Positions 8,734-16,860 of a stretch of DNA of 64,000 nt are shown here, piece by piece (within the stretch, counting starts at the first letter, position 1; each line of letters starts with the position of its first letter). This DNA comes from an uncultured Verrucomicrobiota bacterium (GTDB lineage Bacteria; Verrucomicrobiota; Kiritimatiellia; CAIVKH01), in assembly GCA_937996795.1 (NCBI GenBank), contig CALKUH010000039.1, positions 62,001 to 126,000 of the forward strand, read 5' to 3'. Under the pieces are notes generated by a model. That model was not told the DNA's origin and searched no databases. It worked only from the letters and a program-made list of their open reading frames with translations. Position numbers and translations under genes: made by a program.

Positions 8734-9342
8734 ATGCGCAAACACGGTCTGGTCCATGCGTGCCTACGCGTAGGGCGGGCGCTGGCGTGCTCGCTCGCGC
8801 TCCACGGCGCGCTCGTGGCGGCGATCCTGCACGGCCCTTCCGCCTCGCCGCCGGTGCGCTCGCCGCCCGTGCGCATTGAATGGACGGAGGCGCCGGCGCT
8901 GCACCTGGACGCGCGCGTGGCGGAACCCGTCGCGTCGTGGACCGCGCCGATGGCCGATTGGCGCCCGCCGGATGTGCCGATGGGCGAAGCCCCGCTGCCT
9001 CCACCCGAACAGGTCGCGCCGCCCACGCCGTCGTCGGAAGAACCACTGGAGGCGGAGTCCGCGCCCGATGCGCCGGAGGCGGAGGCTTATTGGATGCAGA
9101 TCCGCCGCGACATCGCGCGCGGGTTGCGCTGGCCCACCGGTTGGCGCGATCCGACCAACATCGACGTGCGGGTGCATGCGCTGGAGAAAACGGTCCTGCC
9201 GCTCGAACCCGCGGAGGAGACGGACGCGATGCGGCGCGTGGTGCGGCGGGCGCTGGAGCGGGCGGCGCGGCGCGCCGAGGCGCCACCCGCACAAGTCGTG
9301 GGACGCGAGATGCGGTTTACGGTGCGGTTTGAACCCAGATGA
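8734..9342 (+). CDS. TonB-like energy-transducing protein
   Basis: 202 residues with an N-terminal signal anchor (ALACSLALHGALVAAILHG, residues ~16-34). A proline/glutamate/alanine-rich spacer (~36-120) spans the periplasm. The C-terminal domain has the layout of TonB_C: YWMQIRRDIARGLRWP, a central strand region, a helix with VVRRALERAARRAEAP, and a final FTVRFEP strand. TonB carries energy from the inner-membrane ExbBD motor to outer-membrane receptors. No exbB or exbD is in the window, so it would rely on a distant motor. It lies 16 bp upstream of a TonB-dependent receptor, which it probably serves. Confidence 0.8.
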   Translation: MRKHGLVHACLRVGRALACSLALHGALVAAILHGPSASPPVRSPPVRIEWTEAPALHLDARVAEPVASWTAPMADWRPPDVPMGEAPLPPPEQVAPPTPSSEEPLEAESAPDAPEAEAYWMQIRRDIARGLRWPTGWRDPTNIDVRVHALEKTVLPLEPAEETDAMRRVVRRALERAARRAEAPPAQVVGREMRFTVRFEPR

Positions 9343-9358
9343 GAAGAAGGAGAAATGC

Positions 9359-11440
9359 ATGAAGCGACGGATGGCGGTCGTGGTGATGAGTTTGATGGCG
9401 ATGAGTGCCGCGCAAGCGGAGACCGACCGGCTGCCGGATGTGGTGGTGACGCCGATGCGCGCCGTTAGTGACGCGCAGTCCGTCCCTCAGCAGGCGTTCA
9501 CCGTGAGCGCTGAGTCGCTGGCGGACGACGCGCCGCGCACCACGCCGGATGCGCTGAAGGGATTGCCATCGGTGATGGTGCAGAAGACCTCCTACGGGCA
9601 GGGGTCGCCGTTCCTGCGCGGGTTCACCGGCTTCCGCACATTGATGCTGGTGGACGGCATCCGGCTGAACAACAGCGTGTTCCGCGACGGACCGAACCAG
9701 TACTGGAATACCGTCGATCCGTTTTCCATTGAGCGCTATGAAGTCGTGCTCGGCCCTGCGTCGGTGCTCTACGGCAGCGACGCGATCGGCGGGGCGGTGA
9801 ATGCCTTGTCGCCCGGCGTGCCGGAGTGGACGGGGGAGCCGTCTGTTGAAAACGTGCTGCGCTATCGCGGCGCGACGGCGGACCAGTCGCACCAGGCGCG
9901 GATCGAGTCCGCCGCGCGGCTAAGCGAGTCCTTCGGCCTGCGCGCGGGCTATACGTGGAAGACATTTGACGACGTCGAAGGCGGGAAAGATGTCGGCGAG
10001 CAACCGTTCACCGGCTACGACGAAACTGCGTGGGACGCGGGCGCGGAATACCTGTGGGGCAGCGGTGCAACCCTGACGCTCGGCCATCAGCAGGTGGACC
10101 AGGACGATGCGTGGCGCACGCACCGCACGATTTATGGCATCGCGTGGGAAGGCCTCGCGAAAGGCGACGACCTCGTGCATCGCTTCGACCAGGACCGCAC
10201 GCTCACATGGTTGCGTCTCGCGCACGAGGAGCGCGGCGGCGCGGTGGATACCTATGCGCTGACGCTTTCGCGGCACAAGCAGGGCGAGGATCTGGACCGT
10301 GTGCGCGCGAATGGACGGCAGGACGTGCAGGGGTTTGACGTGGAAACGTGGGGCGCGGCGCTTACGCTGGAAAGCGATAGCTCCGTCGGGCGATGGGTCT
10401 ACGGCGCGGACTACTACCACGACATCGTCGATTCCTACAGCACGCGCATCGACCCCGGCGCGGCGCCGAAGCGCGCGGTGCAGGGACCGGTCGCGGACGA
10501 CGCTACCTATGACCTTTTGGGCGTGTTCGTGCAGAACACCGTTGAGACGGCCGGTGGCGTAGAGATCACGCCGGGCCTGCGCTACACCCATGCCGAGCTT
10601 GATGCGGACAAGGTGGAGGACCGGCTCGAGGGCATGTCGGGCGACTGGGATGCCGTGGTCGGCTCGTTGCGCGCGCTGCTGCCGCTGGACGCCGGGCGCC
10701 AGCAGGCGGTGTATGCGGGCGTGTCGCAGGGCTTCCGCGCGCCGAACCTGTCCGACCTGACGCGGCTCGACAGCGCGCGCAGCAATGAAATCGAAACGCC
10801 GGTGGACAACTTGGATCCGGAAACATTCGTGACGGCGGAAATCGGCTGGCGTCGCACGGCGGACGACTGGAGCGCGGGCGTCGCGTATTACCACACATGG
10901 ATCGACGACCTGATCGTGCGCGCGCCGACGGGCGCAACGGTGGACGACTTGTTGGAGGTCACGAAGCGCAACGCGGGCGAGGGCCACGTGCAGGGCGTGG
11001 AACTCACCGCGCGCGTGAACCTGTCCGCCGACTGGCAGGTGCGCGCGATGGGGACATGGATGGAGGGCAAGGCCGAGACCTATCCCACCTCCGAGCCCAT
11101 CCGCGTGGAGGACGACCTCAGCCGCGTGATGCCGCTGACCGGCCGCCTCGCCTTGCGCTGGCAGCCGGCGGGCAAGGCATACTGGGTGGAAGGCGTGGTC
11201 GATGCCGCCGACAAGGCGGACCGGCTCTCCGCCGACGACGCGCGCGACACGCAGCGCATCCCGCCCGGCGGCACCCCGGGTTATGTCGTCGGCACGCTGC
11301 GCGGAGGCGTGCAGGCGACCGACGCGCTGGCCGTCACCCTCGCGCTAGAAAACCTCGCCGACGAGGACTACCGCATCCACGGCTCCGGCGTAAACGAACC
11401 CGGCCGCCTACTCGTAGTCAGCGCCGAATTACGATTCTGA
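9359..11440 (+). CDS. TonB-dependent outer-membrane receptor
   Basis: 693 residues starting at ATG 9359 behind GAAGGAGA. The signal peptide (MAVVVMSLMAMSAAQA) is followed by a TonB-box-like LPDVVVTPM. The plug domain shows LKGLPSVMVQK, FLRGFTGFRTLMLVDGIRLN and VLGPASVLYGSDAIGGAVN. The rest is a 22-strand-type barrel with GVSQGFRAPNLSDLTR and a terminal aromatic residue (VVSAELRF). Motifs resemble the heme/iron/cobalamin receptor branch (FRAPNLSDL), but the substrate cannot be fixed from sequence. It pairs with the TonB-like gene directly upstream and may be under the divergent ECF sigma factor. Confidence 0.95.
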   Translation: MKRRMAVVVMSLMAMSAAQAETDRLPDVVVTPMRAVSDAQSVPQQAFTVSAESLADDAPRTTPDALKGLPSVMVQKTSYGQGSPFLRGFTGFRTLMLVDGIRLNNSVFRDGPNQYWNTVDPFSIERYEVVLGPASVLYGSDAIGGAVNALSPGVPEWTGEPSVENVLRYRGATADQSHQARIESAARLSESFGLRAGYTWKTFDDVEGGKDVGEQPFTGYDETAWDAGAEYLWGSGATLTLGHQQVDQDDAWRTHRTIYGIAWEGLAKGDDLVHRFDQDRTLTWLRLAHEERGGAVDTYALTLSRHKQGEDLDRVRANGRQDVQGFDVETWGAALTLESDSSVGRWVYGADYYHDIVDSYSTRIDPGAAPKRAVQGPVADDATYDLLGVFVQNTVETAGGVEITPGLRYTHAELDADKVEDRLEGMSGDWDAVVGSLRALLPLDAGRQQAVYAGVSQGFRAPNLSDLTRLDSARSNEIETPVDNLDPETFVTAEIGWRRTADDWSAGVAYYHTWIDDLIVRAPTGATVDDLLEVTKRNAGEGHVQGVELTARVNLSADWQVRAMGTWMEGKAETYPTSEPIRVEDDLSRVMPLTGRLALRWQPAGKAYWVEGVVDAADKADRLSADDARDTQRIPPGGTPGYVVGTLRGGVQATDALAVTLALENLADEDYRIHGSGVNEPGRLLVVSAELRF

Positions 11441-11619
11441 CCCGCGAGGAACATCCAGCCTCGTCCCCGTCCTTGATCCGGATGGGGAACCACGAAACAC
11501 GCGAACCAAACGAAAAGCGCTCCGCGCGCGGGACGGGAAACCGCGAAAGGCCAAAAAGTTGCGCAAAGCGGATCGCTGTTGCTTGACGATGACGGGACGA
11601 TTTCGACAAACTTGAGGCC
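11441..11619. repeat. non-coding junction with degenerate intergenic repeat
   Basis: After the receptor stop the sequence has a purine-rich tract (GGGGAACCACGAAACACGCG, then GAACCAAACGAAAAGCG) of the kind scattered between genes in this bacterial group. Only one copy was noticed in this window, so its repeat status is from general experience. No gene was found in it. Confidence 0.35.
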
Positions 11620-11738
11620 ATGCGCCGAACCTACACCATCATTTTTGGCGCGGTTCGAACTCGTGGGGTGCGTATGTGCTCGACCTGCCCGGTTGTGTAG
11701 CGGCCGGAAAGACGTTGGCACAGGAGCGCCGTTTGATA
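11620..11738 (+). pseudogene. hicB-family antitoxin relic, frameshifted and truncated
   Basis: Translation from ATG 11620 gives MRRTYTIIF, the usual HicB N-terminus. A -1 shift at about 11647 then gives RGSNSWGAYVLDLPGCVAAG followed by KTLAQERRLI, the conserved core of HicB antitoxins. The expected C-terminal half and DNA-binding part are missing; the frame instead runs into the next gene. No hicA is present. In frame 1 the ORF stops after about 25 codons. The relic marks decay of a toxin-antitoxin unit. Confidence 0.7.
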
Positions 11739-12608
11739 ATGACTTCCAGTAGCACGATCCAAAATCTCCCAGCCGCATGGACCACGCCGAGATCCAAGGC
11801 TCGGCTGCATATCCTCCGAGCTCACCGATCATCGAGGGCCGTGGTGATCAGGCGGAAGCCGAGCAAGCGTGTACACATACTTTCGTGGGATACGGATTCC
11901 GACGCATTGGAGTTTGGTTCATGGTTCAACGGCCGGATCTACGCTGAGAGGTGCGACCTTTCGTGGGATGGGTGTTGGATGGTATACCTCGCAATGGGCG
12001 CAGGAGGGGAGACGTGGAATGGCATCTGTAAACCTCCGTGGCTGCGGACGGTCGCTGATGTGCCCAATATGGGCGCTTGGGCTGGAGGCGGATTTTTCTC
12101 CGATGCGAAAACCCTTCGATCGAACGACGTTTGGCACTATGATCGTTCGCTAAGTGAGTTCACAAAGTCTGGTGAGATTCCATTCTCGATTGAGCGAATG
12201 GACTCGGGTGGAGAGACTTTCCCAATTCTCTCTAATCGGCTGGAACGCGATGGATGGAGACGAGAAGCTGATTTCGGAAAAGAGCGGGAGATTTTCCTGA
12301 AATATTGTTCATATTCCACGCTCTGCGTGGACGACCCCGGATGGTCGTGGCAACCCACATCCAGACACCCGATGCTGAGAATGTTTTACAGAGGTTATTT
12401 GGTGCATGGGGACACCTTTGAGTTCCGCCTCGAAGGATCCAATCTGCTCAATCCGGAGGTTGATTGGGCAACGTGGGATGCCAAGGGCGACCTACTGGTG
12501 GCGAGGCGAGGGGCCATTGAGCGCTATTCCCTCGCGGCCCTAAAAAGTGGTGTTCCTGACTTCTCGCTTGATTTGGAGCACATTAATCCTCCGACGAAAG
12601 TTGTCTAA
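11739..12608 (+). CDS. uncharacterised conserved protein, likely horizontally acquired
   Basis: 289 residues from ATG 11739, the first Met after the hicB-like frame. It has conserved-looking blocks VVIRRKPSKRVHILSWD, EFGSWFNGRIYAERCDLS and GRIYAERCDLSWDGCWMVYL. They recall a family of unknown function, seen in planctomycetes and other environmental bacteria, with RRGPS...GRIYERRCDLSPDG motifs. There is no signal peptide and many Trp residues. Base composition is visibly less GC-rich than the flanks, with codons such as ATA, AAT and TTT common. It sits between a dead hicB and a SLATT-like gene, in keeping with an acquired segment. No function is proposed. Confidence 0.75.
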   Translation: MTSSSTIQNLPAAWTTPRSKARLHILRAHRSSRAVVIRRKPSKRVHILSWDTDSDALEFGSWFNGRIYAERCDLSWDGCWMVYLAMGAGGETWNGICKPPWLRTVADVPNMGAWAGGGFFSDAKTLRSNDVWHYDRSLSEFTKSGEIPFSIERMDSGGETFPILSNRLERDGWRREADFGKEREIFLKYCSYSTLCVDDPGWSWQPTSRHPMLRMFYRGYLVHGDTFEFRLEGSNLLNPEVDWATWDAKGDLLVARRGAIERYSLAALKSGVPDFSLDLEHINPPTKVV

Positions 12609-12700
12609 CGAACAGATGCATGCTGCGGGGCCGTTTCCCGGCGTCCAATCTTTGGAGGCCGTTAATGGTCGGTTTCCCACTCCGTGAGTTGAGTTGTTAG
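12604..12700 (+). other. possible attC-like (integron cassette) remnant after the 11739 gene
   Basis: The stop codon is embedded in GTCTAACGAACAGATGCATG. TAACG (12606-12610) can pair with CGTTA (about 12660) or CTAAC with GTTAG near 12697. Cassette recombination sites often begin this way right at a stop codon. Internal arms are not convincing, so this is only a suggestion. The rest of 12609-12830 shows no gene. Confidence 0.2.
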
Positions 12701-12830
12701 TGGGTGATCATAGAGGACGAACAGGAGTTCGGGACTGCGGCGTGAGGGAAGTTTTTGATGGCGCATGGTTTTTGCGTGGCGGGCGTTGTTTGTGCGGGGG
12801 TGATTTTTTATCGTGGGGAGCGAGGTTCAT

Positions 12831-13769
12831 ATGACGGAGGCGGCGGGTAAAAGGGTTGGGCGAGCGCATGCGGTGGGGTCGATTGTTCTCGCGATCTTCA
12901 TCGTCGTGTTGCTGGCGGCGGGGTATGTCGCCTGTCTGCTGGCGCTGCGTGGGTGGGATTGGCATGGGCATCCGAACCTGATGGCGGATCGGACGGTGGA
13001 GGCGGTGCGCCATATGCTCGGGCTGATGGTGTTCACGCCGACGGTGATCGTGGCTTGGTTGCTTCCGGATTCCGTCGCGGCGCTCGGACACGGTCTCGCG
13101 CCGGCGATCATCGCCGGGTTTCTCATCGCTTCCGCGCTGGTGGCCTGGATGGGGCGGAAGCCGTGGTCGCGCTTGTTTCCGGAAACTCCGCAGCGCATGC
13201 GGGAGTTCCGCGCGACGATTGAGGTGCTTCGCTGGGAGGCGGCTGATGCCGTGACGTCGATTGGCGCGTTGTTCGCCGCGGTGGATCGTCTGGCCGAGGC
13301 GGAGGTCGAGTATTACTTCCGCAGGCGGCGTACGCGCGCGTGGATTTCCGGCGTGTGCCGGACGGGGGCCTGGGGACTCGGTTCTCTGGGCGTGCTGGCG
13401 CCGTTGATGGACGGCACAGGGCTGGGCGCCGGATGGGCGGGCGAGAAAAACGGCTATGCGTTGCTTGTCGGGGCGGGCTGTTTTCTTGCGGCGAATGCGT
13501 TGTTTGCGGGAACCGCCGGGCATGTTCGGTTCGTCTCGACACAGCTGGAGCTGGAGCGGCTCATCACCGAGCGCCGCGTCGCGTGGCAACGGCATCGCGC
13601 GCTGAAGGCCGGGTCTCCTGATTTCGTGGCGGAGGGATTCGCCATGATCCGCGAATACGCCGCGAAACTGCATGCAACGACGCTGGCGGAGACGGGCCGG
13701 TGGGGCGACACGATTCTCGACGAGTTGTCGAAGTACGGGAAGCATGTGCAGCCGAAGTCGGACGCGTAG
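12831..13769 (+). CDS. SLATT-like multi-pass membrane protein
   Basis: 312 residues from ATG 12831, chosen over GTG 12813 because GGGGAGCGAGG then lies upstream. Three N-terminal helices are predicted (~15-38, 62-79, 88-107). After a cytosolic stretch (~110-165) comes a SLATT-like unit: a basic entry (EVEYYFRRRRTRAW), two close transmembrane helices (~176-194 and 209-227), then long cytosolic helices (FVSTQLELERLITERRVAWQ and AMIREYAAKLHATTLAETGR). SLATT proteins are predicted pore-forming effectors in bacterial conflict systems. The three extra helices are not part of the minimal SLATT fold. The gene is followed 35 bp later by an alpha/beta hydrolase gene, suggesting a two-gene unit. Assignment is by pattern and topology, not by a profile search. 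Confidence 0.7.
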   Translation: MTEAAGKRVGRAHAVGSIVLAIFIVVLLAAGYVACLLALRGWDWHGHPNLMADRTVEAVRHMLGLMVFTPTVIVAWLLPDSVAALGHGLAPAIIAGFLIASALVAWMGRKPWSRLFPETPQRMREFRATIEVLRWEAADAVTSIGALFAAVDRLAEAEVEYYFRRRRTRAWISGVCRTGAWGLGSLGVLAPLMDGTGLGAGWAGEKNGYALLVGAGCFLAANALFAGTAGHVRFVSTQLELERLITERRVAWQRHRALKAGSPDFVAEGFAMIREYAAKLHATTLAETGRWGDTILDELSKYGKHVQPKSDA

Positions 13770-13804
13770 GAAGGTCAACCAACACAGGACGGGGAGGGCG
13801 GAAA

Positions 13805-15247
13805 ATGGCGAACAAGCTGATCATTATTCACGGGTACTCGGATGGCGCGACAAGCTTTGAGGGGTTGCGGGACTTTTTCGTGGACAGCGGATGCTACGCG
13901 AAGCAGGACGTATCGATGCTGAGCTACGACAGCATCGACGACGAATCGACCTTCGAGGATTTCGCCGACAAACTGGACCAGGACTATGCGTCGCAATTCG
14001 GGACGGAGCGGGTTGACATTGCGTGTCATAGCACCGGCGCGCTCGTCGCGCGGGCGTGGCTGCGCATGCACTACCGACGCCAGGTCGAGGCCGGCGTCGC
14101 GAAGCCTGTTTCGCCCTGCCATCATCTGCTGATGTTTGCGCCGGCGAATTTTGGCTCGGACCTCGCGCGCCTCGGCCAGTCGTTCCTGTCGAAATTCAAA
14201 ATGACGTTTAACCCGAATCGCCAGAAGGAGGATGTCCACGAGTCCGGGCGCATCGTGTTGCAGGGTCTTGAGCCCGCGAGTCCGTTCCAATGGGCGCTGT
14301 CGAACGACGATTTGCATGGGGACGGATTCTTTAATCCCGGCCTCGGAGCGACACATGTCTGCTATCCGTTCATATTCGCAAGCGGCAAGGGGTATGGGGG
14401 CATTCAGGCGAAGTTGCTTCCCGCGCGGAATAAACCCGGCACGGACGGGACGGTGCGCATTTGCGGGACCTCGCTGAACACGCGCATGTGCTGGATCAAC
14501 TTCGCGAAGGCGCGGGTCTCCGTGGGCTGGACGCCGGAGCGAAAGTTCGAGCGGATTCCGTTCGCAATTTTTGACGCGTATAATCACGGGTCCATCGTTG
14601 ATGTCGGGGATGAGTTCTCCAAGGGTGTCCACAGCGTCGGGGCGCTGGCGATCGATGCGTTAAAGGTTCGGACCTTGGCCGACTATGTGGGCATGGCGTC
14701 GCGGTTCGATGCCGCCATGCGGGCGAAGCACGAGGGGGATGACTACCAGCAGTTCTTCTTCCGGGTCATTGACGACGCGGGTTTCGTGATTGGCGACTAC
14801 TATCTCGACTTCCATGTTCGCCTTGAAGACGAGACGGTCGACAAGGCGCTGACCGCGGAATTTGATCGCGCGTTCAAGGCCGACTTCACGCGGCATTCCG
14901 TCGATTCGTCCTGCCGGGTTCTCATGCTCAACGTCACGCGCCTGAAGGCGTACCTGGCGAAGTTACGCGCCGCCCGGGCACGGCTTTGCTTCGACATCAC
15001 GGCGCAGCCTCCGTACCCCCAAATCCAGTACCACACCGGTTATGCGGTCGTGTTTGACGGAACGAGCGCCACGCCCAATGGCGCGCCGGCATTCCTGTTT
15101 CCCAACACCACGACACTCGTGGAGGTGACGTTGAATCGCATCCAGTCCGACGCGGTGCTTCACCTGCTCGACCACGACCTCCGCCCCCGCTTGCTTCCCG
15201 CGCCAAAACCGGCGACCTCGCCCACGGGCCGCGCGAGCCTCTTTTGA
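13805..15247 (+). CDS. alpha/beta hydrolase (lipase-like) with extra C-terminal domain
   Basis: 480 residues from ATG 13805 behind GGGGAGGGCGG. Fold signals are LIIIHGYSDG (oxyanion hole, residues 5-14), a nucleophile elbow IACHSTGALVAR with S76 and Cys in place of the first Gly of GxSxG, a likely catalytic acid in GTDGTVRICG (D214) and a His in AYNHGSIVD (H261). This is the layout of lipases/esterases. Residues ~290-480 form a separate, probably beta-rich domain (DDAGFVIGDYYLDFHVRLED). No signal peptide, so it would act in the cytosol, perhaps on membrane lipid. It pairs with the SLATT-like gene 35 bp upstream. Confidence 0.8.
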   Translation: MANKLIIIHGYSDGATSFEGLRDFFVDSGCYAKQDVSMLSYDSIDDESTFEDFADKLDQDYASQFGTERVDIACHSTGALVARAWLRMHYRRQVEAGVAKPVSPCHHLLMFAPANFGSDLARLGQSFLSKFKMTFNPNRQKEDVHESGRIVLQGLEPASPFQWALSNDDLHGDGFFNPGLGATHVCYPFIFASGKGYGGIQAKLLPARNKPGTDGTVRICGTSLNTRMCWINFAKARVSVGWTPERKFERIPFAIFDAYNHGSIVDVGDEFSKGVHSVGALAIDALKVRTLADYVGMASRFDAAMRAKHEGDDYQQFFFRVIDDAGFVIGDYYLDFHVRLEDETVDKALTAEFDRAFKADFTRHSVDSSCRVLMLNVTRLKAYLAKLRAARARLCFDITAQPPYPQIQYHTGYAVVFDGTSATPNGAPAFLFPNTTTLVEVTLNRIQSDAVLHLLDHDLRPRLLPAPKPATSPTGRASLF

Positions 15248-15382
15248 TGCCTGTCATTCTTTGCCCGCCATACGCTTGACGCGCTACTCATTCCTTTGCC
15301 ACGGGGTCCGCCGTGATGAAGTGCGTGGCGGGATGGGCATCGCGATTGATCCGGCGGCGGGGAGTGCGCATACTGCGGCGCG

Positions 15383-16171
15383 ATGAAGGGTTTGTCTCAG
15401 ACGGGCGCTTGGGCGGTGACGCGCATGCGCGGGTTGTCACGGTTGCTGGCGGTGGCGTGGACGGTGCTGGCGGCGGCGGTGCGTCCGCGCTATTGGCCGC
15501 CGCCGGTGCGCAATGTGCTGGCGCGGCAGATCCTGTTCACCGGCTATGAGGCGACGCGCTTCATCTCGATGATCGCGCTGCTGGTCGGCGTGGCGGTGGT
15601 GGTGCAGGCGCAGGTGGCGCTGGCGAAGGTGGGGCAGAGCGGCCTGCTGGGGCCGATCCTGGTCATGACGATCATCCGCGAACTCGGCCCGCTGCTGACG
15701 AATTTCGTGGTGATCGGGCGCAGCGGCACGGCGATGACGACGGAGCTGGCCAACATGAAGGTCAACGGCGAGGTGGATGTGCTCGACGCGCAGGGGCTCG
15801 ACCCGTTCCTGTATCTCGTGCTGCCGCGCGCGCTGGGCGCGGCGGTTTCGATCTTCTGCCTGACGGTCGTCTTCATCGCGGTCTCGTTCATCAGCGGGTA
15901 CCTGATGGGCCTCCTCGTGGGCGCGAATACGGGCAATCCGGATCTGTTCCTGAAAAGCGTGTTCGGCGCGGTGACCCCGGCGGACGTGATGAACCTGCTG
16001 GTGAAGTCGTTTGTGCCCGGCCTGCTGATGGGCACGATCTGCTGTGTCGAGGGACTGGGCGTCGGCCCGGCGGTCACCGAGGTGCCGCAGGCCGCGACCC
16101 GCGCGGTGGTGCGCTCGACGGCGGCCCTGTTCATCACCTCGGCCCTCGTTTCACTGGTGACGTACCTATGA
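15383..16171 (+). CDS. mlaE: MlaE-family lipid ABC transporter permease
   Basis: 262 residues with five to six membrane segments and hallmark MlaE/YrbE motifs: ALLVGVAVVVQAQVAL, LVMTIIRELGPLLTNFVVIG, RSGTAMTTELANMKVNGEVD and FVPGLLMGTICCVEGLGVG. It is the integral inner-membrane part of the MCE transporter that moves phospholipids between inner and outer membranes. It opens a tightly packed operon: its stop overlaps the next start by 4 bp (ATGA). Confidence 0.95.
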   Translation: MKGLSQTGAWAVTRMRGLSRLLAVAWTVLAAAVRPRYWPPPVRNVLARQILFTGYEATRFISMIALLVGVAVVVQAQVALAKVGQSGLLGPILVMTIIRELGPLLTNFVVIGRSGTAMTTELANMKVNGEVDVLDAQGLDPFLYLVLPRALGAAVSIFCLTVVFIAVSFISGYLMGLLVGANTGNPDLFLKSVFGAVTPADVMNLLVKSFVPGLLMGTICCVEGLGVGPAVTEVPQAATRAVVRSTAALFITSALVSLVTYL

Positions 16172-16860
16172 GCATCGTGCTCGACATGCGCGAGGTGTTT
16201 GTGGATTCGCAGCCGCCATACGACGGCGGCCTGCGAGGCGTATCGCTGCGCCTTGCGCCGGGGGAGTTGTGCCTCGTCCGCGTGCCTGCGCAGGAACCGG
16301 TCACGATGCTGGCCGATGCGGCGTCGGGCTTGCTGGAGCCGCAAGCCGGGGCGGTGCTGTTCGAGGGGCGCGTGTGGTCGTCGTGTTCGGCGGATGAAGT
16401 CGCCGCCGCGCGCAGCCGCATCGGGCGGGTTTTTGAGCGGGCGGGCTGGCTCAGCAACCTCGATGTGGACGAGAACATCACGCTGGGCCGGCGCTACCAT
16501 GCGCGACGTGCGCCGGATGCGGCGTTGGCGGAGGCACGCGCGCTGGCGCAGGAACTCGGACTGGATGGGCTCCCGGCGGGCCGCCCGGCCTTCGTGGATC
16601 GCGAGACGCTGTGCCGCGCCCAATGGGTGCGGGCACTGATGGGTGCGCCGGCGCTCTTGCTGCTTGAACGACCGGGCCGCGATGTCGATGCCGGGTTGCT
16701 CGAACCGCTCGTGCGGGCGGTGAACCGGCGGCGCGAACAGGCGGGTACGGCGGTGCTGTGGATCGCGGACGCGCGCGAGGCGCTGGACGATTCCGCGTTG
16801 CGGCCCACGCGGAAATGTGCGATGGAGGACGGCGTGTTGCGGCCGTTGGATGAACGATGA
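16168..16860 (+). CDS. degenerate MlaF-type ABC ATPase (predicted inactive)
   Basis: 230 residues aligned over the whole length with an ABC nucleotide-binding domain: RGVSLRLAPGE, ASGLLEPQAGAVLFEG, VDENITLG and ALLLLERPG are in the right places. But the Walker A position reads VRVPAQEPVTM (about 38-48) instead of GxxGxGK(S/T). The Q-loop Gln is Glu (FERAGWLSN), the signature LSGGQ is replaced by VDRETLCRA, Walker B ends LLLLERP rather than LLLLDEP, and the H-loop reads WIADARE. The frame is intact and 4-bp overlaps join it to mlaE and mlaD, so it is expressed, not a pseudogene. It may be a structural subunit that pairs with a working ATPase encoded elsewhere. Confidence 0.85.
   Translation: MSIVLDMREVFVDSQPPYDGGLRGVSLRLAPGELCLVRVPAQEPVTMLADAASGLLEPQAGAVLFEGRVWSSCSADEVAAARSRIGRVFERAGWLSNLDVDENITLGRRYHARRAPDAALAEARALAQELGLDGLPAGRPAFVDRETLCRAQWVRALMGAPALLLLERPGRDVDAGLLEPLVRAVNRRREQAGTAVLWIADAREALDDSALRPTRKCAMEDGVLRPLDER

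Noticed and set aside
12827..13198. Minus-strand frame over the SLATT-like gene
   Set aside because: No motif; the plus-strand product shows clear membrane topology and a ribosome binding site.
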